A stretch of 64,000 nt of DNA from contig NZ_JAKGBI010000016.1 in NCBI RefSeq assembly GCF_021530565.1, positions 62,001 to 126,000 of the forward strand, written 5' to 3'. Position 1 is the stretch's first letter, and each line of letters opens with the position of its first letter. The notes below the pieces were generated by a model, which was not told the DNA's origin, searched no databases, and was given only the letters and a program-made list of their open reading frames with translations. Of the stretch, positions 27,561 through 35,377 are shown one piece after another. A program made the position numbers and the translations under genes. This DNA comes from Pseudoalteromonas sp. SMS1 (GTDB lineage Bacteria > Pseudomonadota > Gammaproteobacteria > Enterobacterales > Alteromonadaceae).

Positions 27561-28115
27561 ATGAAGTTTTTTCTTACGTGGAAATCATGGCAAGTATTTT
27601 TGCTTGTCGTGCTATTGCCTTTTGGTTTTCAATTTCTTTTGATGGAGACTTTGATGTCATCTTCTGAAATAGATCATGAAATGATGTTTAATGTCATACC
27701 GTTGATGATGTTGGTTTTCATAGCACTTTACCTGCTATGGTTTTGGACTCTTGGAACAGAGTTAAACAAAATTATTCCAGAAAAAGAAAGGCCAAGTGCT
27801 TCAAGATTTAAGTTTGGAATAAAGTTCAACGCTATTTATATGGTTCTATTTCAAGCTTTTTTCATTTCTACCGCAAACGGCACAAGTTTTGGTTTCCTTG
27901 TGCCTGTCATCTTTATTCTTCATATATGTTCAATGTATTTTATGTTTTATTCCATCTACTTTATAAGTAAAAACTTAGTTACTTTTGAAAACAAAGTTTA
28001 TGGAACCAATAAGTCTTCAACAGGTACGTTTTTCTTAATGTGGTTTTTCCCTTTGGGGATTTGGTTTGTTCAACCTCGCATTAATAAAATGTATGCGGCA
28101 GAGCCTAGCACATAG
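27561..28115 (+). CDS. Cassette 7: four-helix membrane protein
   Basis: A 184-residue inner-membrane protein with about four hydrophobic segments: residues 12-28, 44-62, 94-130 (possibly two helices) and 160-175. The C-terminal segment has a WFFPLGIWFVQPRIN motif. It has a GAGGAA ribosome site. I do not recognise a named family. Similar proteins are common as solitary membrane genes. Role unknown. Confidence 0.7.
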   Translation: MKFFLTWKSWQVFLLVVLLPFGFQFLLMETLMSSSEIDHEMMFNVIPLMMLVFIALYLLWFWTLGTELNKIIPEKERPSASRFKFGIKFNAIYMVLFQAFFISTANGTSFGFLVPVIFILHICSMYFMFYSIYFISKNLVTFENKVYGTNKSSTGTFFLMWFFPLGIWFVQPRINKMYAAEPST

Positions 28116-28230
28116 TAAGCCAACCCAAGAGTGAAGGCACCGAGCAAGTCAATCAACTGGAAATAAAATGATAGGCTTGCCTCGGGATTGCAGTCTACCC
28201 TATAATTTCAATATTATTAATGTGTTACGT
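28113..28230 (+). repeat. attC-like site 7
   Basis: CCGAGCAAG and CTTGCCTCGG form an inverted repeat with one unpaired base, as in attC sites, which carry extrahelical bases. The probable core is GTTACGT (28224-28230). The ends are less clear than in sites 3 and 5. Confidence 0.45.
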
Positions 28231-28242
28231 TTCTAGGGTGCT

Positions 28243-28560
28243 ATGAAAACACTAACTGCAATTTTACTTTTTTCCTTGTTAACTGCGTGTGGTTTCCACT
28301 CTGTCAAATTAGTGGGTTATGGTAAAAAGTTTGACGTTCCGGTTTATGAAGACTGTTTCTTTGAGCATTTTAAAGAGTATCGAGCGTCAACAAATTATCA
28401 GCTATCCGTTGAAGTAGAGAAAGACGGGGGGAAAATTACTTACTATAAATTAACTATTGATGGCACCAAATCAGATGACGCTGATGACGTCTTTACACGT
28501 AATACTTCAAAAGGAGCGAGAGTATTTCTGACGAATATAATAAAAGCGTGTTCAGCTTAA
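28243..28560 (+). CDS. Cassette 8: small lipoprotein
   Basis: A 105-residue protein with a type II signal peptide (MKTLTAILLFSLLTAC, lipobox LTAC), so it is probably a membrane-anchored lipoprotein. The mature part is small and beta/helix mixed, with cysteines near YEDCFFE and at the end (IKACSA). No family is recognised. The gene starts 12 bases after an attC-like core. Confidence 0.68.
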   Translation: MKTLTAILLFSLLTACGFHSVKLVGYGKKFDVPVYEDCFFEHFKEYRASTNYQLSVEVEKDGGKITYYKLTIDGTKSDDADDVFTRNTSKGARVFLTNIIKACSA

Positions 28561-28648
28561 ACCGCATAAAAAAGCAGTTAAACAGGAATTTTAAACGTGC
28601 AGGCTTTTCGCTTTGCTTGATTTTTAACCCAGCAATCAAACGTTATAT
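28558..28648 (+). repeat. attC-like site 8
   Basis: It starts at the lipoprotein stop, runs about 90 bases, and ends with AAACGTTATAT (core 28642-28648), just before the next ATG. Inner arms are weak. Position and core are the main support. Confidence 0.4.
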
Positions 28649-28654
28649 ATCCTT

Positions 28655-29044
28655 ATGAAATACCTGATTACTTTCTTACTACTATTAGTTGCTCCACTAG
28701 CTACTGCATGTAAATGTATAGAGTTCAATGCTGGCCAATACTTGTCAAATGCTGAAAAAGTGTACCTTGGCCGCATTATTAATTCCCAAATGCTTGGGAG
28801 CGAAGGCCACATGTCTGCAACTTTGAAGGTCACTGAAAAGTATCGAGGGGAAGTTTTCGATCTAGAAGAAGTGGTGCAAAGAAGCAGTGGCTGTTCATTA
28901 TTTTTCACTTTAAATGAGGAATACCTTGTGTTTGAAGGTAAGGACGGTGAAGTAAATCAGTGCAGTATGCGAAGCATCCGATATATTCATGATTTAGAAA
29001 ATCAATTAAAGACGTTGAGGAAAATTGCGGAATTAGGTTTATAA
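28655..29044 (+). CDS. Cassette 9: exported NTR/TIMP-like protein
   Basis: A 129-residue protein with signal peptide MKYLITFLLLLVAPLATA then CKCIEF at the mature N-terminus. The pattern CxC, NAEKVYLGRI, LKVTEKYRG, SSGCSLFF, EYLVFEGKDG and a late Cys resembles an NTR/TIMP-like domain. It parallels cassette 1, although the two are diverged. It starts six bases after an attC core without a Shine-Dalgarno. It could bind or inhibit extracellular proteins. The family call is by pattern only. Confidence 0.65.
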   Translation: MKYLITFLLLLVAPLATACKCIEFNAGQYLSNAEKVYLGRIINSQMLGSEGHMSATLKVTEKYRGEVFDLEEVVQRSSGCSLFFTLNEEYLVFEGKDGEVNQCSMRSIRYIHDLENQLKTLRKIAELGL

Positions 29045-29139
29045 CAAGACTGTCAATGCGGGCAAAATACAGTTGGCTTTTACTCTCTTGTTGCATATTC
29101 TAGCCAACTATAATTTTTCAGATTATCAATATGTTAGCT
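29041..29139 (+). repeat. attC site 9
   Basis: It begins TAACAAGAC at the cassette 9 stop. Exact inner arms are AGTTGGCT (29071-29078) and AGCCAACT (29102-29109). It ends in GTTAGCT (29133-29139). The length of about 99 bases and the architecture fit attC well. Confidence 0.75.
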
Positions 29140-29153
29140 CGTAAGGGAACGTT

Positions 29154-29792
29154 TTGTATACTTTTTTAATATCTATCAATGTTTTAGTTATTATTCATAC
29201 CTTGTGTATGGTAATTACCGCTCGATTTTTTGGTGTTAGAGTGCTTGAAGTATCTATTGGTTACGGACCTAAGTTATTAAGCTACAAAGGCTGTGTTCTC
29301 AAGCCATTTATATTTGGAGGCTATGTCAAAATGCTTGATTCAAGGGTTTATGATCTTGAGGAAAGCGATTTGAAATATGCATTTGATCACCAAAAAAGAT
29401 TTATAAGGTTTTTAATGCCATTATCAGGCTGTATTGGTTTAATCTTAATTTCCCTATTGATTTTAGGAGAAAGCGCATTCGTTCAGCTGTATACAGGCGT
29501 TAGTCAGATTGTTTTGGGTGGTTTGAAACCTATGTCTATTGGTAGTGAATCTGTTTCACAGATAGTAAATTTTGTATCTAATAACACCTTAATAATGGTG
29601 TTTGCATTTACTTCAATTAAGCTTGCAGCTTTTAATCTACTTCCTTTGCCTGTATCAAATGGTGGGCAAGCTATTTTAGAGCTTTTAGGCCTGCCTGAAC
29701 AAGTACGTGAAGTACTTGGTAAATTAGGTTCAATAATACTAGTTGTTTTACTAGTTAGTTGGATTGTCGCGATAACGTCATACAGGTGGTAA
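29154..29792 (+). CDS. Cassette 10: site-2-protease (M50) homologue lacking metal ligands
   Basis: A 212-residue membrane protein starting at TTG, with AAGGGA upstream. The fold markers of RseP-like site-2 proteases are visible: an N-terminal helix, then GVRVLEVSIGYGPKLLSY and FGGYVKMLD, and later NLLPLPVSNGGQ (residues 161-172). The zinc site HExxH is replaced by HTLCM (His15 only), and the aspartate of the NxxPxPxxDG motif is Asn169. No PDZ domain is present. It is therefore probably a catalytically dead homologue that could still bind membrane peptides or modulate a real S2P. Confidence 0.72.
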   Translation: MYTFLISINVLVIIHTLCMVITARFFGVRVLEVSIGYGPKLLSYKGCVLKPFIFGGYVKMLDSRVYDLEESDLKYAFDHQKRFIRFLMPLSGCIGLILISLLILGESAFVQLYTGVSQIVLGGLKPMSIGSESVSQIVNFVSNNTLIMVFAFTSIKLAAFNLLPLPVSNGGQAILELLGLPEQVREVLGKLGSIILVVLLVSWIVAITSYRW

Positions 29793-29880
29793 CGAGAAAT
29801 AACAAGCCAACAATGGCAACGACGAAAAAGTATGGTTGTATTCGTACCTTGCTTAGTTAAATCATACATTAACGCCCCTA
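29788..29880 (+). repeat. Degenerate final attC-like region
   Basis: GGTAACGAGAAATAACAAGCC overlaps the stop of cassette 10, and CATTAACGCCCC lies near 29870. No GTTRRRY core is seen. It is probably the eroded right end of the array. Confidence 0.3.
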
Positions 29881-29978
29881 TCAGAACTTTAGGTAGCCAT
29901 TTAAGGTTGGAGCTTTTAATGACAGACCCGCAACGAATTGATGAGTTTATGGTATCTGAGCTGACAAGTAACGAGTAA
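29832..29978 (+). CDS. Possible 48-aa small protein at the array edge
   Basis: An open frame, MVVFVPCLVKSYINAPIRTL..., reads to a TAA two bases before the next gene's TTG/ATG. It overlaps the degenerate attC-like region and has no recognised family. It may be a genuine small gene, the tail of a lost larger gene, or chance. The tail (MTDPQRIDEFMVSELT) looks protein-like. Confidence 0.3.
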   Translation: MVVFVPCLVKSYINAPIRTLGSHLRLELLMTDPQRIDEFMVSELTSNE

Positions 29979-29982
29979 ATTG

Positions 29983-31797
29983 ATGAGATGGATAACATGG
30001 GTTGGGCTTCTCTGCACGATGGCGGTGTCAAATGCACTCGGTGCGGCTCAATGTCGAGGTATTGAGCAGTGCATCGCACAGATCCCTGACATACAGGAAA
30101 ACGTAAGAGGTAGTGGCACGGTTGACAAGTCAGTGAGAGAAGCGTTGGTGGCCTACGGCAGAGAAGCGCTCTTGCCTTTGGTGAAAGTCGCGAAAGAATC
30201 TAACCCTAACCGCCAAGCTGTCGCAGATAGTCTGATTGCACAGATACAAGAGCTTACGGAAGAAGACTTTGAGATTATCAAAAGTGTGATAAAACACAAC
30301 CGATTATATGAAATGGGAGGGGTTTGGTCTTACCGAGCATTAGGGCATATAGGCGGTGAAAATGTAGGTACGTTTTTAGTCGAAGAGCTCATGCGTGTTC
30401 AAACAGCGTCAAACCAAATAGGTGCTGCGTTTAAACATTTAGGTGCCGATGGCATTCCCTTTCTGATCGAAGGGCTCCAATGTTTTGAGCCCTGTGATGA
30501 AGATGAGGGGGCGTTTGATGGGATTAGAGATGTTTTCCATATGCTAGGAAATGAACTCAATATAACCGATGTAGAATATGCCAAACAGCTGATTAAACTC
30601 ATACTAGATGACAAAGTATCTGATGCTGCAAGGCAGGTTGCCATGTCAGCAATCGGTGACATGGCTAAATCCCCCAAAATCGCCCAATGGGCTTATAACT
30701 ATGCAATTGTGCATCCCGAGTTTGTTGACTCTGTAACTGAAGCATTGCAAACCATGGAAAGCCCATTGGTAGAACATGTTTATTTCGCACAATTGAGTAA
30801 AGAGATTATCGCTGGTTTCCCTTCTTCGGTTCATCAATTGCCATTTTTTGACTTAGCGAGGCTGGGGAAAGTGTCTGAAAAAACGGGCAGGAAAGTGGTG
30901 GCATTTTTGCAGGCGCCAAGCTGGGAAGTCAGAGTCGAAGCGGCTCTAAGCTTGGGTTATATCGGGTATCGGCAAGGTATTTCAGAGCTGACTTCATTGG
31001 TTGAGAACCCTTATGATTGGCGCCAATCCTACGCTGGCATTAAAGCACTACATTTGTTATCTGCTCAGTCTGCAATCCCCGTTATTGACCAAGTCGCGCA
31101 AAAGCATTGGTATACACCACTGAGGCAATATGCCCATGAAGTCGTAAGAGCTTTTAATCTGGAAACCCCGTTAAGTACTTTTTATCAAAAGCAAACTGTA
31201 TCCGAAGACTTTTTTAAGCTGATGGCATTGGCTGAGGTCCCGCCTATTTGCCATACACTCTTTTTTGAAAAAGTGCCCGAATCGGTCACAGTTAAAAAGT
31301 ATGCAACCAAAGTGCAGCCTTTAACGGCGTTTAACTATCTTGATCCGGTATGTACTTCTGAACCTAAATACTGTGATGTACCTTATCTCATCGCCCCAAT
31401 CGTTGCCGCTAAGTTCCAAGAAGGATGGCTAGTAGGCGACAACCGTGGTGAGTTTGGCGGCGAGTTAATGTTTTTTGCTAAAGGTGATAAACCCCAAATG
31501 ATACTAAGAGAGAATATTAAAGATGTCTATGTCATTGGTGACGCCGCTTATGCTATTACTGGGCTCGCACATGGGGTTTCTAATCTTGGTATGATCTACA
31601 AGATCCAACCGACAAAACAGGGTTATGTGTCTGCGCCATTTTATCGTTTACCGGGCGCACCGAGTGCGTCATGGAAACTCAAAAATGGAAGCATTTTCAT
31701 AAAAATAGGTGTGGGTGCAGTGGTCTTTCATCCTGAAAAAGGCGTTGAACTCGCCACTTGCGATAAGCAGAGCGTTCAACTACAACAAATAAGATAA
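29983..31797 (+). CDS. Exported HEAT-repeat protein
   Basis: A 604-residue protein starting at ATG 29983 (a TTG lies just before), with signal peptide MRWITWVGLLCTMAVSNALG. The central part has several HEAT-like helical repeats (VWSYRALGHIGGENVGTFLV, VRVEAALSLGYIGYRQG). The last 180 residues are beta-rich with cysteine pairs (PVCTSEPKYCDVPY). HEAT solenoids act as binding scaffolds. No enzyme motif is seen. It lies just outside the integron and runs into an AraC regulator 17 bases downstream, possibly as one operon. Confidence 0.65.
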   Translation: MRWITWVGLLCTMAVSNALGAAQCRGIEQCIAQIPDIQENVRGSGTVDKSVREALVAYGREALLPLVKVAKESNPNRQAVADSLIAQIQELTEEDFEIIKSVIKHNRLYEMGGVWSYRALGHIGGENVGTFLVEELMRVQTASNQIGAAFKHLGADGIPFLIEGLQCFEPCDEDEGAFDGIRDVFHMLGNELNITDVEYAKQLIKLILDDKVSDAARQVAMSAIGDMAKSPKIAQWAYNYAIVHPEFVDSVTEALQTMESPLVEHVYFAQLSKEIIAGFPSSVHQLPFFDLARLGKVSEKTGRKVVAFLQAPSWEVRVEAALSLGYIGYRQGISELTSLVENPYDWRQSYAGIKALHLLSAQSAIPVIDQVAQKHWYTPLRQYAHEVVRAFNLETPLSTFYQKQTVSEDFFKLMALAEVPPICHTLFFEKVPESVTVKKYATKVQPLTAFNYLDPVCTSEPKYCDVPYLIAPIVAAKFQEGWLVGDNRGEFGGELMFFAKGDKPQMILRENIKDVYVIGDAAYAITGLAHGVSNLGMIYKIQPTKQGYVSAPFYRLPGAPSASWKLKNGSIFIKIGVGAVVFHPEKGVELATCDKQSVQLQQIR

Positions 31798-31814
31798 AAA
31801 TAACAGGTAGGGGC

Positions 31815-32726
31815 ATGATGAGGTCCGCACTTCAATTTTATTGCTATGACAGCCAACAACGTTCTGATTGTGGGAGCGTATTGGACATTGAGTTTTCTAA
31901 TGACGGGCTTGATTGGCCAGGCATTGTATTAGAAAAGGGTAGCTCACCACACTTTTATCCTCAGCATGTGTATACCCCGTACTTTTATTTTGCATTGGCA
32001 TTAGAAAAAGATCTCAATTGGCAAGTACATACGGATGAAGGGATCACTGCGCTGAAAACAGTGCCGGGGAACATTTGGATAAATCCCCCAAAAACACCGT
32101 TTACGCACAATATTTCTGAGCCGTGTTTCTTTGTGATTTTGGCGATTGAAGAAGCCCTCTTTTTGGACTCTTGCCCACTCGACTTAAAGGGCAAGTCGCT
32201 CCAATTCTTGAATAACTACAATGTGCAAGACGACGCCATAAAAAGCGTTATGGAGCTGTTTATTCTGGAAGCAAAAAACAAAGGAAGAAATGGCAAGCCT
32301 TTTATACACAACTTAGTGTCATTGCTCAGTAATCACTACATCAATAACTACTCTAACTATCAAGATCTAATCAACCAAAAAAAACATGCCTCTAAACTGG
32401 ATACGTATCAGATTGAAAAAGTTGACAAGTTCATCACCGAAAACATCAGTAATACCATTATGGTAGACGACTTAGCTGAATTAGTGGGGTGTAGTAAGTA
32501 TTACTTTTTACGTGAGTTTAAAAAGCGAATGGATATCACGCCATACCAATACTTACTTAATCATCGATTGCATCGCGCGAAAGCGCTTTTGATGCAACCG
32601 TCTGCACACATCGCTGATATTGCTGAGCAGCTTGGATTCAATGACCAATCTCATTTTACCCGTATATTTAAAGCCAATGTGGGCTGTACGCCGGGGCAAT
32701 TTGTAAAAAATCACGTATCCAAATAA
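31815..32726 (+). CDS. AraC-family transcriptional regulator
   Basis: A 303-residue regulator with a cupin-like N-terminal sensor (VYTPYFYFALALEKDLNW) and a C-terminal AraC domain about residues 205-300. Helix-turn-helix 1 is VDDLAELVGCSKYYFLREFK, and the signature IAEQLGFNDQSHFTRIFKA marks the second. It sits 129 bases before the SnoaL-hydrolase gene on the same strand and is its most likely regulator. Confidence 0.88.
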   Translation: MMRSALQFYCYDSQQRSDCGSVLDIEFSNDGLDWPGIVLEKGSSPHFYPQHVYTPYFYFALALEKDLNWQVHTDEGITALKTVPGNIWINPPKTPFTHNISEPCFFVILAIEEALFLDSCPLDLKGKSLQFLNNYNVQDDAIKSVMELFILEAKNKGRNGKPFIHNLVSLLSNHYINNYSNYQDLINQKKHASKLDTYQIEKVDKFITENISNTIMVDDLAELVGCSKYYFLREFKKRMDITPYQYLLNHRLHRAKALLMQPSAHIADIAEQLGFNDQSHFTRIFKANVGCTPGQFVKNHVSK

Positions 32727-32855
32727 TCCGAGCAATAAAGTACAAAAAGTCGAGCAGGATTGTTCAATCTTTTCGTTTTGTCACTGGCTATTCTAACCCC
32801 AATGCAAAGGCAGACCAAATCGTTTGCCTGACGGGTTAAGAGTAGGAGAGACAAT

Positions 32856-34361
32856 ATGAAATCCACCATTGGCAAACGTAAATCATTGGCTATTTGTTTG
32901 TTGTCAGTATTAGCAGGCCTCCCTTCAATTAGCGTGGCCACAGAGGTTGTGGCTACCTCTGGCCAGTCGACATGGTTAGCTGCGATGCAGCAACAAGCTG
33001 AAATTAAACAAGTGATTGTGGATATGGTGAATGCCATAGACACTAAGCAATGGCAAAGGGCGCAATCTTCATTCGCTGACACCGTATTCGTTGATTACTC
33101 GAGTATGTCTGGTCAGGCTGGCAGCAATGTTGCTGCCACGGAGCTCATTACTGGTTGGCGCAACTTACTTGTGCAGGTTGAGACGCACCATATGCTGAGC
33201 AATTTTGAGGTGTCCGTAAAGGGTGATTCGGCGCAAGTATTCTCTCATGTATATGCTAGCCACAGTGCGTCAGGCATTGAGTATTGGGATATATTCGGAC
33301 GTTATATTCACGTTTTGAAAAATATCAATGGGCGCTGGAAAATCATCGAGATGACGTTACAAACACAGGGTCAAAAGGGCAATTTAAACTTTTTACAAGA
33401 GGCAAGCCAAATGAGTCAAACTAAGCAAATTCAAAGCGAAAATACGCGTGCTATAAAGCGTATTGAGTTTTTCAGCGAGGGTGAGAAAGTAGCCGGAAAT
33501 CTGTATTTACCAAAAGACTATGATACCAGTAAGCAATATCCCACGGTGATAGTGTCAGGCAGTTGGACCACGGTAAAAGAACAAATGGCGGGCCTTTATG
33601 CTGATAAACTAGCTGAGCAAGGTTTTATTGCGCTCGCTTTTGACTTTAGAAATTTTGGCCAAAGTGAGGGGGAGCCGCGCTTCTTCGAAAATCCAACGCA
33701 GAAAGTGACGGATATCAGAAATGCGGTGACGTACTTGCAGTCGCTGGCTATGGTCGATAAGAACAAAGTTGGTGCGCTTGGTATCTGTGCGGGGGCTATG
33801 TACACGCTCATCGCGGCTTCTCAAGATAATAGGATTCAATCCGTTGTCACGGCAGCGTCTTGGTTGCATGATGCTGAGGCTGTGAAATTATTTTACGGTG
33901 GTGAAGCGGGGGTATTTGAAAAAATCACCCAAGCGCAGCAAGCAAAAAGGCAATACCAGCTAACCGGTGACGTCGCTTATATTCCAAGTATTTCAACAAC
34001 TGATAAAAGTGCTGCGATGTATGGAGCGTATGATTACTATCTTAACCCCGAACGCGGTGCTATCCCTCAGTGGAGTGATGATAAATTTGCGGTCATGTCA
34101 TGGGAAGGTTGGCTAACCATCGATCCGATGCCATCTGCACAAGCACTTAAAGCGCCGACGTTAATGATCCATTCTGATGGTGCCGTATTACCAGACTACA
34201 CAAAACACTATTTTGCGAATATTGCCAGTGAAGAGAAAAAACTGCATTGGATGGAAACTGATTTGGCCTCGCCTTATCATCAATTTAATTTCTATGACCA
34301 AGATGTGGAGGTCAATGAATCAATCGCGCAAGCGAGCCAGTGGTTTGCAACGCACCTTTAA
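32856..34361 (+). CDS. SnoaL-like domain fused to an alpha/beta hydrolase
   Basis: A 501-residue protein. It begins with a signal-like stretch (residues 8-30, ending SVATE). An NTF2/SnoaL-like domain follows at about 45-170 (IKQVIVDMVNAIDTKQWQRA, EYWDIFGRYIHVL). The rest is an alpha/beta hydrolase with an oxyanion loop (VSGSWTTVKEQ), the DFRNFGQSEG segment and the nucleophile elbow GICAG, where Cys311 replaces the usual serine, as in dienelactone hydrolases. The closing region has a candidate acid and His (SPYHQF). It is probably periplasmic. AGGAGA precedes the ATG. The substrate is unknown. Confidence 0.75.
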   Translation: MKSTIGKRKSLAICLLSVLAGLPSISVATEVVATSGQSTWLAAMQQQAEIKQVIVDMVNAIDTKQWQRAQSSFADTVFVDYSSMSGQAGSNVAATELITGWRNLLVQVETHHMLSNFEVSVKGDSAQVFSHVYASHSASGIEYWDIFGRYIHVLKNINGRWKIIEMTLQTQGQKGNLNFLQEASQMSQTKQIQSENTRAIKRIEFFSEGEKVAGNLYLPKDYDTSKQYPTVIVSGSWTTVKEQMAGLYADKLAEQGFIALAFDFRNFGQSEGEPRFFENPTQKVTDIRNAVTYLQSLAMVDKNKVGALGICAGAMYTLIAASQDNRIQSVVTAASWLHDAEAVKLFYGGEAGVFEKITQAQQAKRQYQLTGDVAYIPSISTTDKSAAMYGAYDYYLNPERGAIPQWSDDKFAVMSWEGWLTIDPMPSAQALKAPTLMIHSDGAVLPDYTKHYFANIASEEKKLHWMETDLASPYHQFNFYDQDVEVNESIAQASQWFATHL

Positions 34362-34373
34362 CATGTAGCTTTG

Positions 34374-34404
34374 AGCCAAAACGTCAGGGTGTTTTGGCTA
34401 TTTT
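34374..34404 (+). terminator. Terminator after the hydrolase gene
   Basis: AGCCAAAAC (34374-34382) and GTTTTGGCT (34391-34399) form a 9-bp perfect stem with an eight-base loop, followed by ATTTTCC. Confidence 0.7.
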
Positions 34405-34405
34405 C

Positions 34406-34765
34406 CTATGCTGATTTTTTTCTAAATCCATGTATATACATACATTTATCGATAAATACATTGCCTGCTAGGATGGTTTTGTCAGCGGCAGCATCTTTAT
34501 TTACTATGCTGTCTGCAGAATTCGAGGATGCTTTGTCTATACACAGTTTCATTGCTTCAAAGCGTCCTTTATTGAGTTTATTTTTTTTATCTATGGTGAC
34601 GTAGTCTTTTGCTCTTTCTTTGATTCTATTGTCTTTAAACTCAGAGTAACCAGAAGTGAGGTCTTCAAAAGTGCTGGTGACGCTGTCAACGGCATCATTC
34701 ATTGTACATCCTGACATCAGAACTGTCGTTGTAACACAAAACAAAAAGGTGAATCTTATTTTCAT
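34406..34765 (-). CDS. Small lipoprotein (third gene of an envelope operon)
   Basis: A 119-residue protein starting MKIRFTFLFCVTTTVLMSGC, with lipobox MSGC and an AGGAG ribosome site; a start six codons upstream is less good. The mature part is charged and helical with two cysteines. The family is not recognised. It follows the glycine-zipper lipoprotein gene by 11 bases, so the two are co-transcribed. Confidence 0.65.
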   Translation of the reverse strand: MKIRFTFLFCVTTTVLMSGCTMNDAVDSVTSTFEDLTSGYSEFKDNRIKERAKDYVTIDKKNKLNKGRFEAMKLCIDKASSNSADSIVNKDAAADKTILAGNVFIDKCMYIHGFRKKSA

Positions 34766-34776
34766 TGTTTTTGCTC

Positions 34777-35367
34777 CTAGCATTCAGTTGATCTTTTGGA
34801 AGCCATGCTTACCAAGTGCGCAATATCTTTATCTATGCGTTTTATGGCACCACTAATAATCTTGAGAGAGGTGTCGAGCTCTTTAAATTCTTTTGGTTTT
34901 TCATTTCGGTACTCCTCAAAGTAAGAGAATACTTGAGTCGACACTGTGGATTTCTTTTGTATCAAATCGCCTTGCGCTTGTAAGTTTTGATAAGCGTCGA
35001 TTTCTCTTTGTGTCAGAGGCGTACAAACCTGCCGTGTTGTTTGTTGATGGTTGCTTATTTTAAGTGCGTTAACCGAAGACTTAAGTGCATTGATTTCATT
35101 GTAAAGGTCGATGTTGATTTGCTTTTCTTGTGTGAGCATGTCATCAAGCTCGGTATATTGCGCAATCCGATTCTCAAACTCTTTGGCGATAACATAGCCT
35201 GTGCCTGCTCCAACAAGGCCACCGAGGATCGCTCCTGACTTACCGTCGATACTGGCGCCAATGGCGGCACCAATCGCGCCACCCGCCATTGCATAATTTG
35301 CTTTTTGACTACTACATGAGGTGAGAGACAAAAGTAATAAAAGTGATGTCAATATTTTTACAGACAC
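34777..35367 (-). CDS. Glycine-zipper lipoprotein with coiled coil
   Basis: I chose a GTG start at 35367 because it has AAGGA seven bases upstream and yields a clean lipoprotein signal, ending LTSCSS. Upstream reading would overlap the preceding gene and lacks signal-like sequence. The glycine zipper spans about residues 28-62 (AGGAIGAAIGASIDG, LGGLVGAGTGYVIA), as in membrane-inserting SlyB/OmpA-linker-like proteins. A coiled coil and basic C-terminus follow. It probably spans or binds an envelope membrane. It is the middle gene of a three-gene operon. Confidence 0.68.
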   Translation of the reverse strand: MSVKILTSLLLLLSLTSCSSQKANYAMAGGAIGAAIGASIDGKSGAILGGLVGAGTGYVIAKEFENRIAQYTELDDMLTQEKQINIDLYNEINALKSSVNALKISNHQQTTRQVCTPLTQREIDAYQNLQAQGDLIQKKSTVSTQVFSYFEEYRNEKPKEFKELDTSLKIISGAIKRIDKDIAHLVSMASKRSTEC

Positions 35368-35377
35368 GTTGACGTCC

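Noticed and set aside
24624..30000. CRISPR array in the repeat-rich region
   Set aside because: The repeats are irregularly spaced by genes, diverged and palindromic, as expected for attC sites. There are no short direct repeats with spacers.
29504..30079. Minus-strand frame of 191 residues across the end of the array
   Set aside because: It runs antisense through the S2P-like gene and into the HEAT gene, and has no signal, motif or ribosome site.
34371..34856. Plus-strand frames over the small lipoprotein genes
   Set aside because: The minus strand has lipobox signals and Shine-Dalgarno sites in a tight operon; the plus frames do not.
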